The position numbers were made by a program, and so were the translations under genes. The notes beneath the pieces are model-generated. The model saw only the letters and a list, made by a program, of their open reading frames with translations, did not search any database and had not been told where the DNA came from. Shown here in pieces: positions 1 through 7,785 of a DNA stretch of 64,000 nucleotides. The stretch's first letter is position 1. Each line of letters starts with the position of its first letter. The DNA is from G963704535 sp963704535 (GTDB lineage Bacteria > Chloroflexota > Chloroflexia > Chloroflexales > Roseiflexaceae): positions 186,001 through 250,000 of the forward strand of contig OY969916.1 in NCBI GenBank assembly GCA_963704535.1, given 5' to 3'.

Positions 1-4
1 CCTG

Positions 5-1210
5 TCATCTTGTCATCTTGTCATCTGCTGGTGCGGTGTCGAGCGCGATTGGGTAGACGCTGCCGAGCGGGACGCTCGATAGACGTGACCGCACGATGAC
101 CGCGTGCGCCGGACGCGACCGCGGCTCGTAGATGCCGACCCAAGCAGCCGGCGCGTAGGCGCGCGCCAGCGCGGCGTAGAGCCAGTTCGGCAGCCGACCG
201 TCCAACACCACGCCGCAGCCGGGCGTGGGCGCGGGCACCGGCAGCGGCGCGGCGACAGCGTCATCGTAGTCCAGGTAGGCACTGGGGATCGTGAAGCGCA
301 TGCGGCGGTAGGCCGGAGCGTGATCGGCTAGCTCCCAGCGCAGCCGGGCCACATCCATCGCCATGCCCGGCGCCAGCGGCGGCGGCGCGACCCAGCCGAG
401 CGCGACGTTGAAGATCTGGATCGGGGCCGGGTCGGTCGCGGACGCCAGCGCCGCGTAGACCCAGGGCGGGCTGGCGCCGTAGACCGCCAGTGGCATACGC
501 GAATCCAGGTCTTCGAGGAGCTGCGGCAGCTCTTGTGGTCGCCAGGGGGTGTCGGGCATGCTGTGGGCCGGGAGATTGTTGATCGGCGCCTCGACGTCGA
601 GCGGGTCGCCGTCGAGCAGGGCGGCGTGGGTGCGGAAGAGCAGCGCAGGATCGAAGCGGCAGAGCCGATCCAACCGCTCGACCAGCGCGTCGAAGCAGTC
701 CCCGGCCGGCGAGCGCTCCGAGCCTAGCCCGCCGATGGCCCCACGCAGCGTGACGCCCTGGTCGTCGAGCGCCTGTGGGCCGTCGAGATCGGAGCGCAGG
801 TCGGCGAGCAGTGGTAGCGCCTGGTCATCGACGAGCGCGCGCCAAGGGTCAAGCCGCGCCGGATCGGTGGCGATCAGGATCGCGCCAGTACAGTGGGCCA
901 GGATCAGGCGCGTCTCGTCCGACACCTTCCCGCCCGAGTTGACCAGCAGCGGCAGGTGGCGACCGGTGATGTCGCGGCTGATCCGCGTGGCGAAGGCCGC
1001 CGTCCATCCCTGCTTAGCTTGCCGGCGCAGCTCATTGACGATCGCCAGGGGCGCCTCGTAGCGCCAGTGGCCCTCGCCATCGGGGTGGGCGCGCAGGACG
1101 TAGTGGGTGACTTGGCGGCGCTTGAGCGCGCGGCTGAGATGGTAGGTAAGCCAACTCTTGCCGGAGTTCGGCGGGCCGCCGATGAACAGAGCCGGGTAAC
1201 GAATCGCCAT
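5..1210 (-). CDS. P-loop ATPase fused to Csx3-like domains (CRISPR accessory, putative ring nuclease)
   Basis: The 401-residue protein starts at MAIRYP. A longer in-frame extension upstream overlaps the divergent gene and is rejected. Residues 12-19 are a Walker A motif (GPPNSGKS), followed by an ATPase-like region to about residue 235. Two related C-terminal units follow, near 240-300 (SPPWVYAALA) and 330-395 (LPNWLYAALA, then WVGIYEPR). They resemble Csx3, whose characterised members (Crn3) degrade cyclic oligoadenylate in type III CRISPR immunity. ATPase-Csx3 fusions are known, so a signal-control role is inferred. The last codons (DDKMTR) come from a short-word repeat at the window edge. 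The gene is divergent from a Csx14-type protein, starts 34 bp apart, and no cas operon is visible, though the left flank is cut. Confidence 0.75.
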   Translation of the reverse strand: MAIRYPALFIGGPPNSGKSWLTYHLSRALKRRQVTHYVLRAHPDGEGHWRYEAPLAIVNELRRQAKQGWTAAFATRISRDITGRHLPLLVNSGGKVSDETRLILAHCTGAILIATDPARLDPWRALVDDQALPLLADLRSDLDGPQALDDQGVTLRGAIGGLGSERSPAGDCFDALVERLDRLCRFDPALLFRTHAALLDGDPLDVEAPINNLPAHSMPDTPWRPQELPQLLEDLDSRMPLAVYGASPPWVYAALASATDPAPIQIFNVALGWVAPPPLAPGMAMDVARLRWELADHAPAYRRMRFTIPSAYLDYDDAVAAPLPVPAPTPGCGVVLDGRLPNWLYAALARAYAPAAWVGIYEPRSRPAHAVIVRSRLSSVPLGSVYPIALDTAPADDKMTR

Positions 1211-1244
1211 ATTGTTCGCTCCATCCAGACATAAGGAGGTATCG

Positions 1245-2120
1245 ATGAGCGGAGATCGGCCGCATATTTGCGTCGCGACGCTGGGCGCCCAGCCGCAGGT
1301 GGTGACGCTGGCGCTCGACGCGCTGCTGGACCACGGGTTCCCGATCAGCGAGGTATTCGTGATCCACCTCTCGACCCGCAACCCGCGCAACCGAGTGGCG
1401 CTAGACCGGCTGGCGGTCGAGTTCACCGGCGGCGCCTACGCCGGGCGGCCCTGCCGCTACCAGCCCCGGCCGGTGCGGCTGGGCGCGCAGCTGATCGACG
1501 ACCTGCACGGCGACGCGGAGACCGACGCGGCGATCGCGATGTTCAACCGGCTGATCCAGGAGCTCAAGCGCGAGGATGCGACCATCCACCTGTGCCTGTC
1601 GGGCGGGCGGCGGCTGCTGGGCATGCTGGCGCTCTCGGCGGCGCTGCTGTACTTCGAGCAGACCGACCGGATCTGGCACTTGTACTCCTCCGACGCAGTG
1701 CGCCAGCAGACCGCCGACGGCGCGATCATGCACCACCCGCAGCACCCCGAGGTGCGTCTGGTGCGGGTACAGCTCCCGCCATGGGGCCAGTACTTCCCCG
1801 CGCTACGCACCCCGCCCGACGCCAGCGCCGACGCGGTGCGCGCCGAACAGACCCGCGCGGCCGAGCGGGCCGAGCGCGCGCGCTGCCAGGCGGTCTACGA
1901 CCGGCTCACCCCGCGCCAGCGCGAGGTGCTGCGCCTGCTGGCGGGCGACCTGACGGCGCAGCAGGTGGCCGAGAAGCTGCATATCACGCTGGCGACGGTG
2001 CGCACCCATCAGACGACCATCCTCCAGGAGTGCGCCAGCGCCTGGGCGCTGGCGAACGGCACCCGCCTGAGCGCCGACTGGCTGCGCCGCAAGTTCGCGC
2101 CGTTCCTTGACGAACTATAG
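1245..2120 (+). CDS. Csx14/NE0113-family CARF-like protein with C-terminal LuxR-type HTH
   Basis: The 291-residue protein starts at ATG 1245 with a strong ribosome site (AAGGAGGT, 1233-1240). Residues 1-180 match the Cas_NE0113/Csx14 family: an N-terminal ICVATLGAQPQVV strand, then a Gly/Arg segment (LSGGRR) followed by a helix and a DRIWH motif, equivalent to the AGGRK...DRLSH region of the family. Residues about 221-268 form a LuxR-type helix-turn-helix (LTPRQREVLRLL, then TVRTHQ). Joining a CARF-like sensor to a DNA-binding domain suggests a transcription factor that responds to cyclic oligoadenylate. Other CARF-HTH proteins such as Csa3 use a winged helix, so the LuxR-type tail is notable. 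It may regulate the divergent ATPase-Csx3 gene. Function is inferred. Confidence 0.75.
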   Translation: MSGDRPHICVATLGAQPQVVTLALDALLDHGFPISEVFVIHLSTRNPRNRVALDRLAVEFTGGAYAGRPCRYQPRPVRLGAQLIDDLHGDAETDAAIAMFNRLIQELKREDATIHLCLSGGRRLLGMLALSAALLYFEQTDRIWHLYSSDAVRQQTADGAIMHHPQHPEVRLVRVQLPPWGQYFPALRTPPDASADAVRAEQTRAAERAERARCQAVYDRLTPRQREVLRLLAGDLTAQQVAEKLHITLATVRTHQTTILQECASAWALANGTRLSADWLRRKFAPFLDEL

Positions 2121-2307
2121 CGCGATGTACGGGCCGGGAGATCAGAGTCGATTGGGAAAAAGCCCGTATATTTGTGGAGGCGCGCCACGCCACGCCGCGC
2201 AGAATCACCTCCCTCGACACCCCTACAACTGACAACGGACGACGGACGACGGAAGATCGCGTATACTACCGCCTAGATCACAAACGCCAGCGATACTCGG
2301 AGCACCT
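2121..2307. other. Intergenic gap between csx14-like gene and larB
   Basis: It holds a loose inverted repeat (TACGGGC near 2127 with GCCCGTA near 2163) and a short reiterated word (ACGGACG near 2235-2252). No open frame with a ribosome site was seen. Confidence 0.4.
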
Positions 2308-3048
2308 ATGACACACGGCATCGATCACCTCGACCAGTTCGCCAACCTCGACCTGCTGCGCGCCGCCCGCACCGGCGTCCCCGAGATCGTGCTGGCCGAG
2401 CGCAAGTCGCCGGCCCAGACGGTCGCGATCGTCCAGCGGCTGCTGGGCGAGCTGGGGCGCGTGCTCATCAGCCGCGTGCCGCCGGAGACCCTGGCGCTGC
2501 TGGAGCAGACCTTCGCCGAGGATGTCGTCTGGGCGCGCTATGCCGAGGGGCGGACGCTGGCGTTGCACAGCCCCGGCGTCGAGGTGGCGCCCAACGGCGG
2601 CCAGGTGGGCGTGCTGACGGCCGGCACCAGCGACATCCCGGTCGCCGAGGAGGCGCTGGCGCTGTGCCGCGAGATGGGCTGCGTCGTCCACTCAGCCCAC
2701 GACGTGGGCGTGGCTGGGCTGCACCGGCTATTCGAGCCGCTCCGTGCGATGCTGGCCGCCCCGGTCGACGTGATCATCGTCGCGGCTGGGATGGACGGCG
2801 CGCTGCCCTCGGTCGTCGCCGGGTTGGTGGATGTGCCGGTGATCGGCCTGCCAACCTCGGTCGGCTACGGCTTAGGCGGCGGCGGGCTCGGCGCACTGAC
2901 CAGCATGCTCCAGTCCTGCGCGCCAGGGCTGGCGGTGGTCAACATCGACAACGGGATCGGCGCGGGCGCGATGGCTGGCCGGATCGCGGCGCGGGCGGGC
3001 GCGGCGCGGAGCAGAACAGAGAACAAAGAACAGAGAACAAAAGGATAG
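2308..3048 (+). CDS. larB: Nickel pincer cofactor biosynthesis protein LarB
   Basis: The 246-residue protein matches LarB across its length, including an AIR-carboxylase (PurE)-like core at about 110-235 (VLTAGTSDIPVAEEA, GMDGALPSVVAGL, PTSVGYG). LarB carboxylates and hydrolyses nicotinic acid adenine dinucleotide as the first step toward the nickel-pincer nucleotide used by lactate racemase and other LarA-type enzymes. The final dozen residues (RSRTENKEQRTKG) are translated from the intergenic short-word repeat and are not family sequence, so the natural end has probably slid into the repeat. larE follows after about 170 bp of repeats. larC and larA are not in the window. Confidence 0.9.
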   Translation: MTHGIDHLDQFANLDLLRAARTGVPEIVLAERKSPAQTVAIVQRLLGELGRVLISRVPPETLALLEQTFAEDVVWARYAEGRTLALHSPGVEVAPNGGQVGVLTAGTSDIPVAEEALALCREMGCVVHSAHDVGVAGLHRLFEPLRAMLAAPVDVIIVAAGMDGALPSVVAGLVDVPVIGLPTSVGYGLGGGGLGALTSMLQSCAPGLAVVNIDNGIGAGAMAGRIAARAGAARSRTENKEQRTKG

Positions 3049-3101
3049 CACGCAAAGCTTCTTTTGGTTTTTGTTCTTTGCTTTGTTCTTTGCTCTTTGT
3101 T
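3010..3101. repeat. Short-word repeat (AGAACAAAG and its complement)
   Basis: The word AGAACAAAG and variants is reiterated at the end of larB, then its complement (TTTGTTCTTTG) runs to 3101, so the two halves can pair. The same words occur at 12565-12615 and 15009-15058. Confidence 0.7.
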
Positions 3102-3103
3102 CT

Positions 3104-3208
3104 TAGAGGCTGTCTGAAAAGGCCCGCGCGCCACTCGCAATCCGTGGTGAAAAGGGGATTCTTGAGGGGCGGCCCCCTCAAACTCCCCCTTTTCAGACAG
3201 TCTCTTAG
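3104..3208. repeat. Dispersed palindromic repeat, copy 1
   Basis: The outer arms are GCTGTCTGAAAAGG and CCTTTTCAGACAGTCTC. The inner hairpin is TTGAGGGG-CGGC-CCCCTCAA. This is the fullest copy of the family found across the window, and it lies between larB and larE. Confidence 0.75.
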
Positions 3209-3217
3209 GAGGAGATA

Positions 3218-4055
3218 ATGGCGACACTTGAGGAGAAATACGCCCGATTGCAAAACGGCCTGCGCGAGCTTGGCTCGGTGCTGGTGGCCTTTTCGGGCGG
3301 GGTCGATAGCACGCTGCTGCTAAAGGTTGCCCATGACACTCTCGGCGAGCGGGCCATCGCTGCGACCGCCAACTCGGAGACCTACCCGCGCGAGGAGCTG
3401 GTCCAGGCGCGCGAGCTGGCCGCCCTGATCGGCTGTGAGCACGTCGTTGTGCGGACGGACGAGCTGCGCGACCCCAGCTACGCGGCCAACGCACCCGACC
3501 GCTGCTACTACTGTAAAAAGACCCTATTCGCCGAACTAGAGCCGATCGCCGGGGAGCGCGGCCTGCGGGCGATCGTCTACGGCGCGATGGCCGACGACAT
3601 CGGCACCCACCGGCCACCGCGCCGCCGCCGAGTTCCACGTGCGTAGCCCGCTGATCGAGGCCGGGCTCGGCAAGGCCGAGATCCGCGAGCTGGCGCGCCG
3701 GCTCGACCTGCCCAACTGGAACAAGCCCTCCTACGCCTGCCTGTCCTCGCGGATCGCCTATGGTGAGACCGTCACTGCCGCCAAGCTGCGCGTGCTCGAC
3801 GAGGCCGAGCGCTTTATGCGTGGGCTGGGGCTGCGCCAATTTCGCGTGCGCCACCACGACACGATCGCCCGCCTGGAGGTGTTGCCCCAGGACCTGCCCG
3901 TCGTGATCGAGCACCGCGAGGCGATCGTCGCGCGGCTCAAGCAGCTTGGCTACGTCTACGTCACCCTGGATCTCCAGGGCTTCCGCAGCGGCAGCATGAA
4001 CGAGGCCCGCAAACCCGCTCCGCAAGAGCTGCTGTTTTTCGAGCCACAGGCGTGA
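3218..4055 (+). pseudogene. larE: ATP-dependent sacrificial sulfur transferase LarE, frameshifted
   Basis: LarE inserts sulfur from its own cysteine into the pyridinium bis-carboxylate made by LarB. The N-terminal frame (3218-3646) carries the PP-loop AFSGGVDST and the CYYCKK segment. The C-terminal frame (from about 3617 to 4055) carries RSPLIEAGLGKAEIREL and CLSSRI with the conserved cysteine, and ends with the usual LDLQGFRSGSMNE. The frames meet near 3610-3620, where the family has RPG..AAAEF; about five bases appear missing (net phase change of one). A ribosome site (AGGAGG) precedes ATG 3218. Rejoined, the length is about 278 residues, normal for LarE. It could be a true pseudogene or a sequence error. 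Confidence 0.85.
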
Positions 4056-4095
4056 TTTTGTGGTAGCATGTAGCACCGGAACGCAGGAGTAACAT

Positions 4096-4275
4096 ATGCC
4101 CACGTTTGTTCGCTCGGTCGCGGGGGCGCTGACGGCGCTCGCGATCTCCTTCGGCGTCACGCCGCCGGTCGTATCGCTGCTTGAGATCTTGCGCGCACCG
4201 ACGGTGGCCATCGTCGCCATAACCCGGCGGCGCCGCGTCGATTACGGGAAGCTGTTCACCGCCGACGAGTTGTGA
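4096..4275 (+). CDS. Small hypothetical protein, 59 aa
   Basis: ATG 4096 is preceded by GCAGGAG at 4083-4089. The predicted peptide has a hydrophobic stretch (about residues 8-45, GALTALAISFGVTPPVV, then APTVAIVAI), then RRRR and an acidic end (DYGKLFTADEL). It could be a small membrane or membrane-associated protein. I do not recognise it. Support is the ribosome site, codon composition like the neighbours and the lack of another frame. Confidence 0.5.
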   Translation: MPTFVRSVAGALTALAISFGVTPPVVSLLEILRAPTVAIVAITRRRRVDYGKLFTADEL

Positions 4276-4332
4276 TTGGGCCTGGCCCAACGTATCTTTT
4301 GCGGGCGGGTGAATCGCACCTCAGTGTCCCGG

Positions 4333-4377
4333 CGTGAAACGTGAAAGGCCCTCACGCATCACGTTTCACGTTTCATG
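4333..4377. repeat. Inverted short-word repeat (CGTGAAA / TTTCACG)
   Basis: CGTGAAACGTGAAA pairs with TTTCACGTTTCA across a 17-base centre. It lies just after the 59-aa gene and could end its transcript, although there is no clear T run. Related words occur at 30126-30154. Confidence 0.5.
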
Positions 4378-4417
4378 CGCCCTTTGGGATAATGAGGAAG
4401 TTCAGAGCCCCTAGAAA

Positions 4418-4990
4418 GTGAAGCGAGCCATGCGCCGACATCGATTCACCCTTACGCTAATCATTCTTTTGGGCTTGCTGGTGGCCGGTCGTGCCCTGGC
4501 CCAGCCCGGCATCCTGGCCGGCGTGCCGCAGGCCTACCTGCCCCTGCTGCTTGTCAAGCGCCCATCTCCCACGCCGACGGCAACCACCCAGCCGATCCCG
4601 TCGCCGGCGCAGCAGGTGGTCGATCTGGTCAACCAGGAGCGCGCAAAGGCCGGCTGCCTGCCCTTGGCCGTCAGCGCCCAGCTTACCGCCGCCGCGCAGG
4701 GGCACAGCCAGGATATGGCGACGAATGACTTTTTCAGCCATACCGGCTCGAATGGGTCGTCGCCGTGGCAGCGCATCGAGGCCACCGGCTACCGATACAG
4801 CGCGGCAGCCGAGAACATCGCCTATGGCGCGAGCACAGCCGCCGCCGTCATGCAGATGTGGATGGGCAGCTCCGGCCATCGCGGAAATATCCTGAACTGT
4901 GGGCTGCGCGAGATCGGCGTAGGCTACGCCACGCACCCGAACACCTCCAACACGCCCTACTGGACCCAGGATTTCGCCACGCCGCGCTGA
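4418..4990 (+). CDS. Secreted CAP (SCP/PR1/YkwD-like) domain protein
   Basis: The 190-residue protein has a signal peptide (residues about 9-28, LTLIILLGLLVAGRALA), a Pro/Thr-rich linker (35-60, PSPTPTATTQP), and a CAP domain from 62 to the end. Visible CAP features are QVVDLVNQERAKAGCLPL, the HSQDMA...DFFSHTG histidine region, AENIAYG, and W.GSSGHRGNIL. Two cysteines, in GCLPL and NCGL, may form a disulfide. It is probably exported and held near the envelope; the biochemical role of bacterial CAP proteins is mostly unclear. GTG 4418 and ATG 4430 are both possible starts. Confidence 0.85.
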   Translation: MKRAMRRHRFTLTLIILLGLLVAGRALAQPGILAGVPQAYLPLLLVKRPSPTPTATTQPIPSPAQQVVDLVNQERAKAGCLPLAVSAQLTAAAQGHSQDMATNDFFSHTGSNGSSPWQRIEATGYRYSAAAENIAYGASTAAAVMQMWMGSSGHRGNILNCGLREIGVGYATHPNTSNTPYWTQDFATPR

Positions 4991-5131
4991 AATCCTAGCC
5001 ACGTGCCGACAACAGGGCTTGAAAGTGCGCCAGATCGAGATCTTCAGCCACGGCGGGCTCGACGGCCCGATGTTCGGCGAGAAGCAGCACCAGTTCGGCT
5101 GACGCTCTTGCTCCACCGTGAAGGAGAATCG

Positions 5132-5338
5132 ATGAAATGGCTGCATGATGCGGATACGGACCAGTGGAACGCAACCACCGACCAGTGGCGCCTCGGCGTC
5201 CAGCAGAGCATCTACAACACCGATTGGTACGGCTGGATCGAGCGTCGCGCACCACCGCACGATCGGCACGAGAGCTATGCCTGCGCGTCGGCGATGGAGG
5301 CGCGTAAGTGGTGCGAGGCCGAGCTGGCGCGCTGGTAG
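5132..5338 (+). CDS. Small hypothetical protein, 68 aa
   Basis: ATG 5132 has a ribosome site (AAGGAG, 5121-5126), which decides this start over longer frames. The product is hydrophilic and rich in Trp (MKWLHDADTDQW, then DTDWYGWIERR) and ends ARKWCEAELARW. No family is recognised. It converges on the nitroreductase gene with 3 bp between the stops. Confidence 0.55.
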   Translation: MKWLHDADTDQWNATTDQWRLGVQQSIYNTDWYGWIERRAPPHDRHESYACASAMEARKWCEAELARW

Positions 5339-5341
5339 CCT

Positions 5342-5761
5342 TCAACTTGCTCGCCGTTCAAGCGCAATCAGCGGGATCTGGCGGGTGGTCTTGGCCTGGT
5401 GGTCGGTGAAAAAGGGGTACTGCTCCACGATGCTGGCCCACACCTGCTCCCGCTCCGCTCCTTCGAGGACAACAGCGGTGGCATCGAAGGTTTCCTCGCC
5501 CACCTCGACAGTGACCTGCGGGTGCGCCGCCAGGTTGCGGTACCAGTCCGGGTGGGTCGGCGCGCCGATATTGGAGGCGATCACCAGCAGGCGCGCGCCA
5601 TCGGGTACGTACATCAGCGGCGTCGTGTGGCGCCGGCCACTCCGGGCGCCTGTGGTCGTGAGCAGGAGGATGGGCCGGCCTTCAAGCGGGCCACCGATCA
5701 AGCCGCGGTTGGCGCGGAACTGCTCGATCAACTGGCGGTTGTAGTCGTTTTGGTCGCTCAT
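5342..5761 (-). CDS. F420-dependent nitroreductase-family (Ddn-like) oxidoreductase
   Basis: The 139-residue protein has the split beta-barrel signature of the deazaflavin (F420H2)-dependent Ddn family: LEGRPILLLTTTGARSG, then TTPLMYVPDG, LLVIASNIGAPTHPDWYRNL and a C-terminal PFFTDHQAKTTRQIPLI. Such enzymes transfer hydride from reduced F420 to quinones, nitro compounds or other acceptors. Its ATG overlaps the stop of the upstream S9 peptidase gene (ATGA, 5758-5761), so the two are probably co-transcribed and translationally coupled. The natural substrate is unknown. Confidence 0.88.
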   Translation of the reverse strand: MSDQNDYNRQLIEQFRANRGLIGGPLEGRPILLLTTTGARSGRRHTTPLMYVPDGARLLVIASNIGAPTHPDWYRNLAAHPQVTVEVGEETFDATAVVLEGAEREQVWASIVEQYPFFTDHQAKTTRQIPLIALERRAS

Positions 5762-7632
5762 GATCCCTCCAGAACTCGGTAGGCGAAACTGAGCAAGCGC
5801 TCCTGAAAAGCGATGCCCTGTTCCGTGTCGATTCCTCCATGCCCGGCGTCGAACCAGTCGATCTCGAACGGCTTGCCGAGCGACCGCATCTTCTCGGCGT
5901 ACTGCTCCATCTGGCGGGGCGGCGAGCGCATGTCGTTGCGGCCCTGGATGACCAGCAGTGGCGCCGTCACCTGGGCCGCGTAGGTGATCGGTGAGCTGGC
6001 GGCATACTGCTCAGGTTTCTCCTCTGGCGTGCCGCCCATCATCGCGGTCAGGTAGCCCTTGGTCCAATCGGTGCCATCATAAAATTCCGAAGCGAAGTCC
6101 GCCGGGGCCACCAGTGCCATGCCCCCGGCCCACAGCTCAGGCCGCTTCCCCAGCGCCAGCAACGTCATATAGCCCCCGTACGAGGCCCCCGTCACCAAGA
6201 TCGCCTCCGGCTGCGCGATCCCCAACTCGATCAGCCAATTGCGCGCGGCCAGCATGTCTTCCAGCTCCCAGTGGCCCAGATTGCCCCAGATCTGCTCCTT
6301 GAATGTGCGTCCGAAGGTCGTCGAACCGCGATAGTTGATTGACAGGTAGGCGTAGCCGTGGTCGAGCCAGGCCTGGCCATCCGGGTCGTAGACCTCTTCT
6401 GCGGCGACGTGCGGGCCGCCGTGGATGGCGAGAACGGTCGGGAACGGGCCGTCGCCCGCCGGAAGGCCCAGCCAGCCCTGGACCTCGACGCCATCGGAGG
6501 AGCGGAAGCTGACCGAGGTGAACGGCCGAGCCGGCGGCGTCTCCCCTGCCGTCAGAATCGTGCTCTGCCGCACGCCGGTTGCGCCGTCCAGCGCGATCAC
6601 CTGGGGTAGATGGGTCGCGTCGGACCAGAGCGCAATGATCTGATCTTGCGGGCCGAACTGCGCGCTGATGTACGTACCGCTGGGATGCTGGAGGAGGGTC
6701 AGGGTGGCGGTCTCCAGGTCATAGGTGGAGAGCTGCTGCGTGGCACGCGCGATCTGTCTGAGCAAGATCCGCCGGCCGTCGGATGACCAATCCAGCGGCT
6801 CGACATCGCCGGCGATATCGCCTATCGGCAGCTCTGTGCGCGCCCCGTTCGCCAGGTCCCAGAGCAGCGGGCGGTTGTGGCCGGAGCGATCGGCCATGCA
6901 CAGGAGCCGCAGATCGCCGGGCAGCGGCGCGAACATCACCGCCCGCACGCTGCCCTCCGGCAGGTCCGAGAGCGTGCCGATCCGCCGGCCATCGGCGGTT
7001 GCGACGGCCAGCAGGCTGTACTGGCGGGCCTTGGAATGTTCCGTCGTGGCGACCACAGCGATCTCGGCGTTGTGGGACAGGCAGGCATCGTCGATCAGCT
7101 TGGGACTGCGATACAGCTCTCGCGGCGCGCCGACGCTTCCGTCTGGATGCAGGTCGAGGCAGTAGAGCGGGAAGCCGTTCGCCTCGGTCGGGGTGAACGC
7201 GAACATGGTCCCGGTATCGCTCACGGCGCAGCGGTACAGCGCCGAATAGGGCGCCATATCAGGTGTCAAATCCTGCTCCGCTCCACCCTCCCACGGCACC
7301 CGCACGTAGTGCCCGATCTCGCTGCCGCCAACATCGCGCAGGTAGTACACGTGGCTTCCATCGGGGGCCAGCGAGCCTGAGAAGGTGCCTTCGGGCCGAT
7401 GTGTGATCTGGCTCTGCGTGCCCGAAAGCACATCCCAGGCATAGATCTGGCCGGTGCCCGACACGGCGCTGATGGCGATACCGCGCGCGTGCGTCCGGCG
7501 GGCAAGCTCGGCCCACCACAGCCCGCTCGCGCGGTAGCGCTGTTTCCAGAGGGCGTTGGCTTCGGTTTGGGGTTTCTTGAGCACGGCTTCATCCTCTCTG
7601 ATCTTGTCGATGCGTAGCGGCGTCGGCTCCAC
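5758..7632 (-). CDS. S9-family serine peptidase (prolyl oligopeptidase / acylaminoacyl-peptidase type)
   Basis: In this 624-residue protein, residues about 60-370 look like a beta-propeller (repeated WDL/WSSDG blades). Residues 380-624 are an alpha/beta hydrolase with Ser484 in GASYGGYM, Asp567 in GRNDMRSPP and His598 in DAGHGGI, the expected triad. HGGPH near the start of the hydrolase is the oxyanion-side loop. No signal peptide is seen, so it is probably a cytoplasmic oligopeptidase. The start shown gives a plausible N-terminus, but in-frame starts slightly downstream cannot be excluded. The stop overlaps the nitroreductase start. Confidence 0.9.
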   Translation of the reverse strand: MEPTPLRIDKIREDEAVLKKPQTEANALWKQRYRASGLWWAELARRTHARGIAISAVSGTGQIYAWDVLSGTQSQITHRPEGTFSGSLAPDGSHVYYLRDVGGSEIGHYVRVPWEGGAEQDLTPDMAPYSALYRCAVSDTGTMFAFTPTEANGFPLYCLDLHPDGSVGAPRELYRSPKLIDDACLSHNAEIAVVATTEHSKARQYSLLAVATADGRRIGTLSDLPEGSVRAVMFAPLPGDLRLLCMADRSGHNRPLLWDLANGARTELPIGDIAGDVEPLDWSSDGRRILLRQIARATQQLSTYDLETATLTLLQHPSGTYISAQFGPQDQIIALWSDATHLPQVIALDGATGVRQSTILTAGETPPARPFTSVSFRSSDGVEVQGWLGLPAGDGPFPTVLAIHGGPHVAAEEVYDPDGQAWLDHGYAYLSINYRGSTTFGRTFKEQIWGNLGHWELEDMLAARNWLIELGIAQPEAILVTGASYGGYMTLLALGKRPELWAGGMALVAPADFASEFYDGTDWTKGYLTAMMGGTPEEKPEQYAASSPITYAAQVTAPLLVIQGRNDMRSPPRQMEQYAEKMRSLGKPFEIDWFDAGHGGIDTEQGIAFQERLLSFAYRVLEGS

Positions 7633-7785
7633 GGGCGCTCTGGGCTGCTTGGCGCTGTAGTGTCGGGCGCGCTAATCATCAAGCACCTCTTCTGTTTTCA
7701 TCTTGGTGAGAGTATAACACTTGCAAGCCGGCGCAATGAGCCAGCTCATCATCTGGCTGGCGTTCCTCGCCGAGCCACTATTCCG

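Noticed and set aside
2865..4220. Minus-strand open frame of 451 codons across larE
   Set aside because: It passes through repeats and the antisense of larB/larE. No motif or ribosome site.
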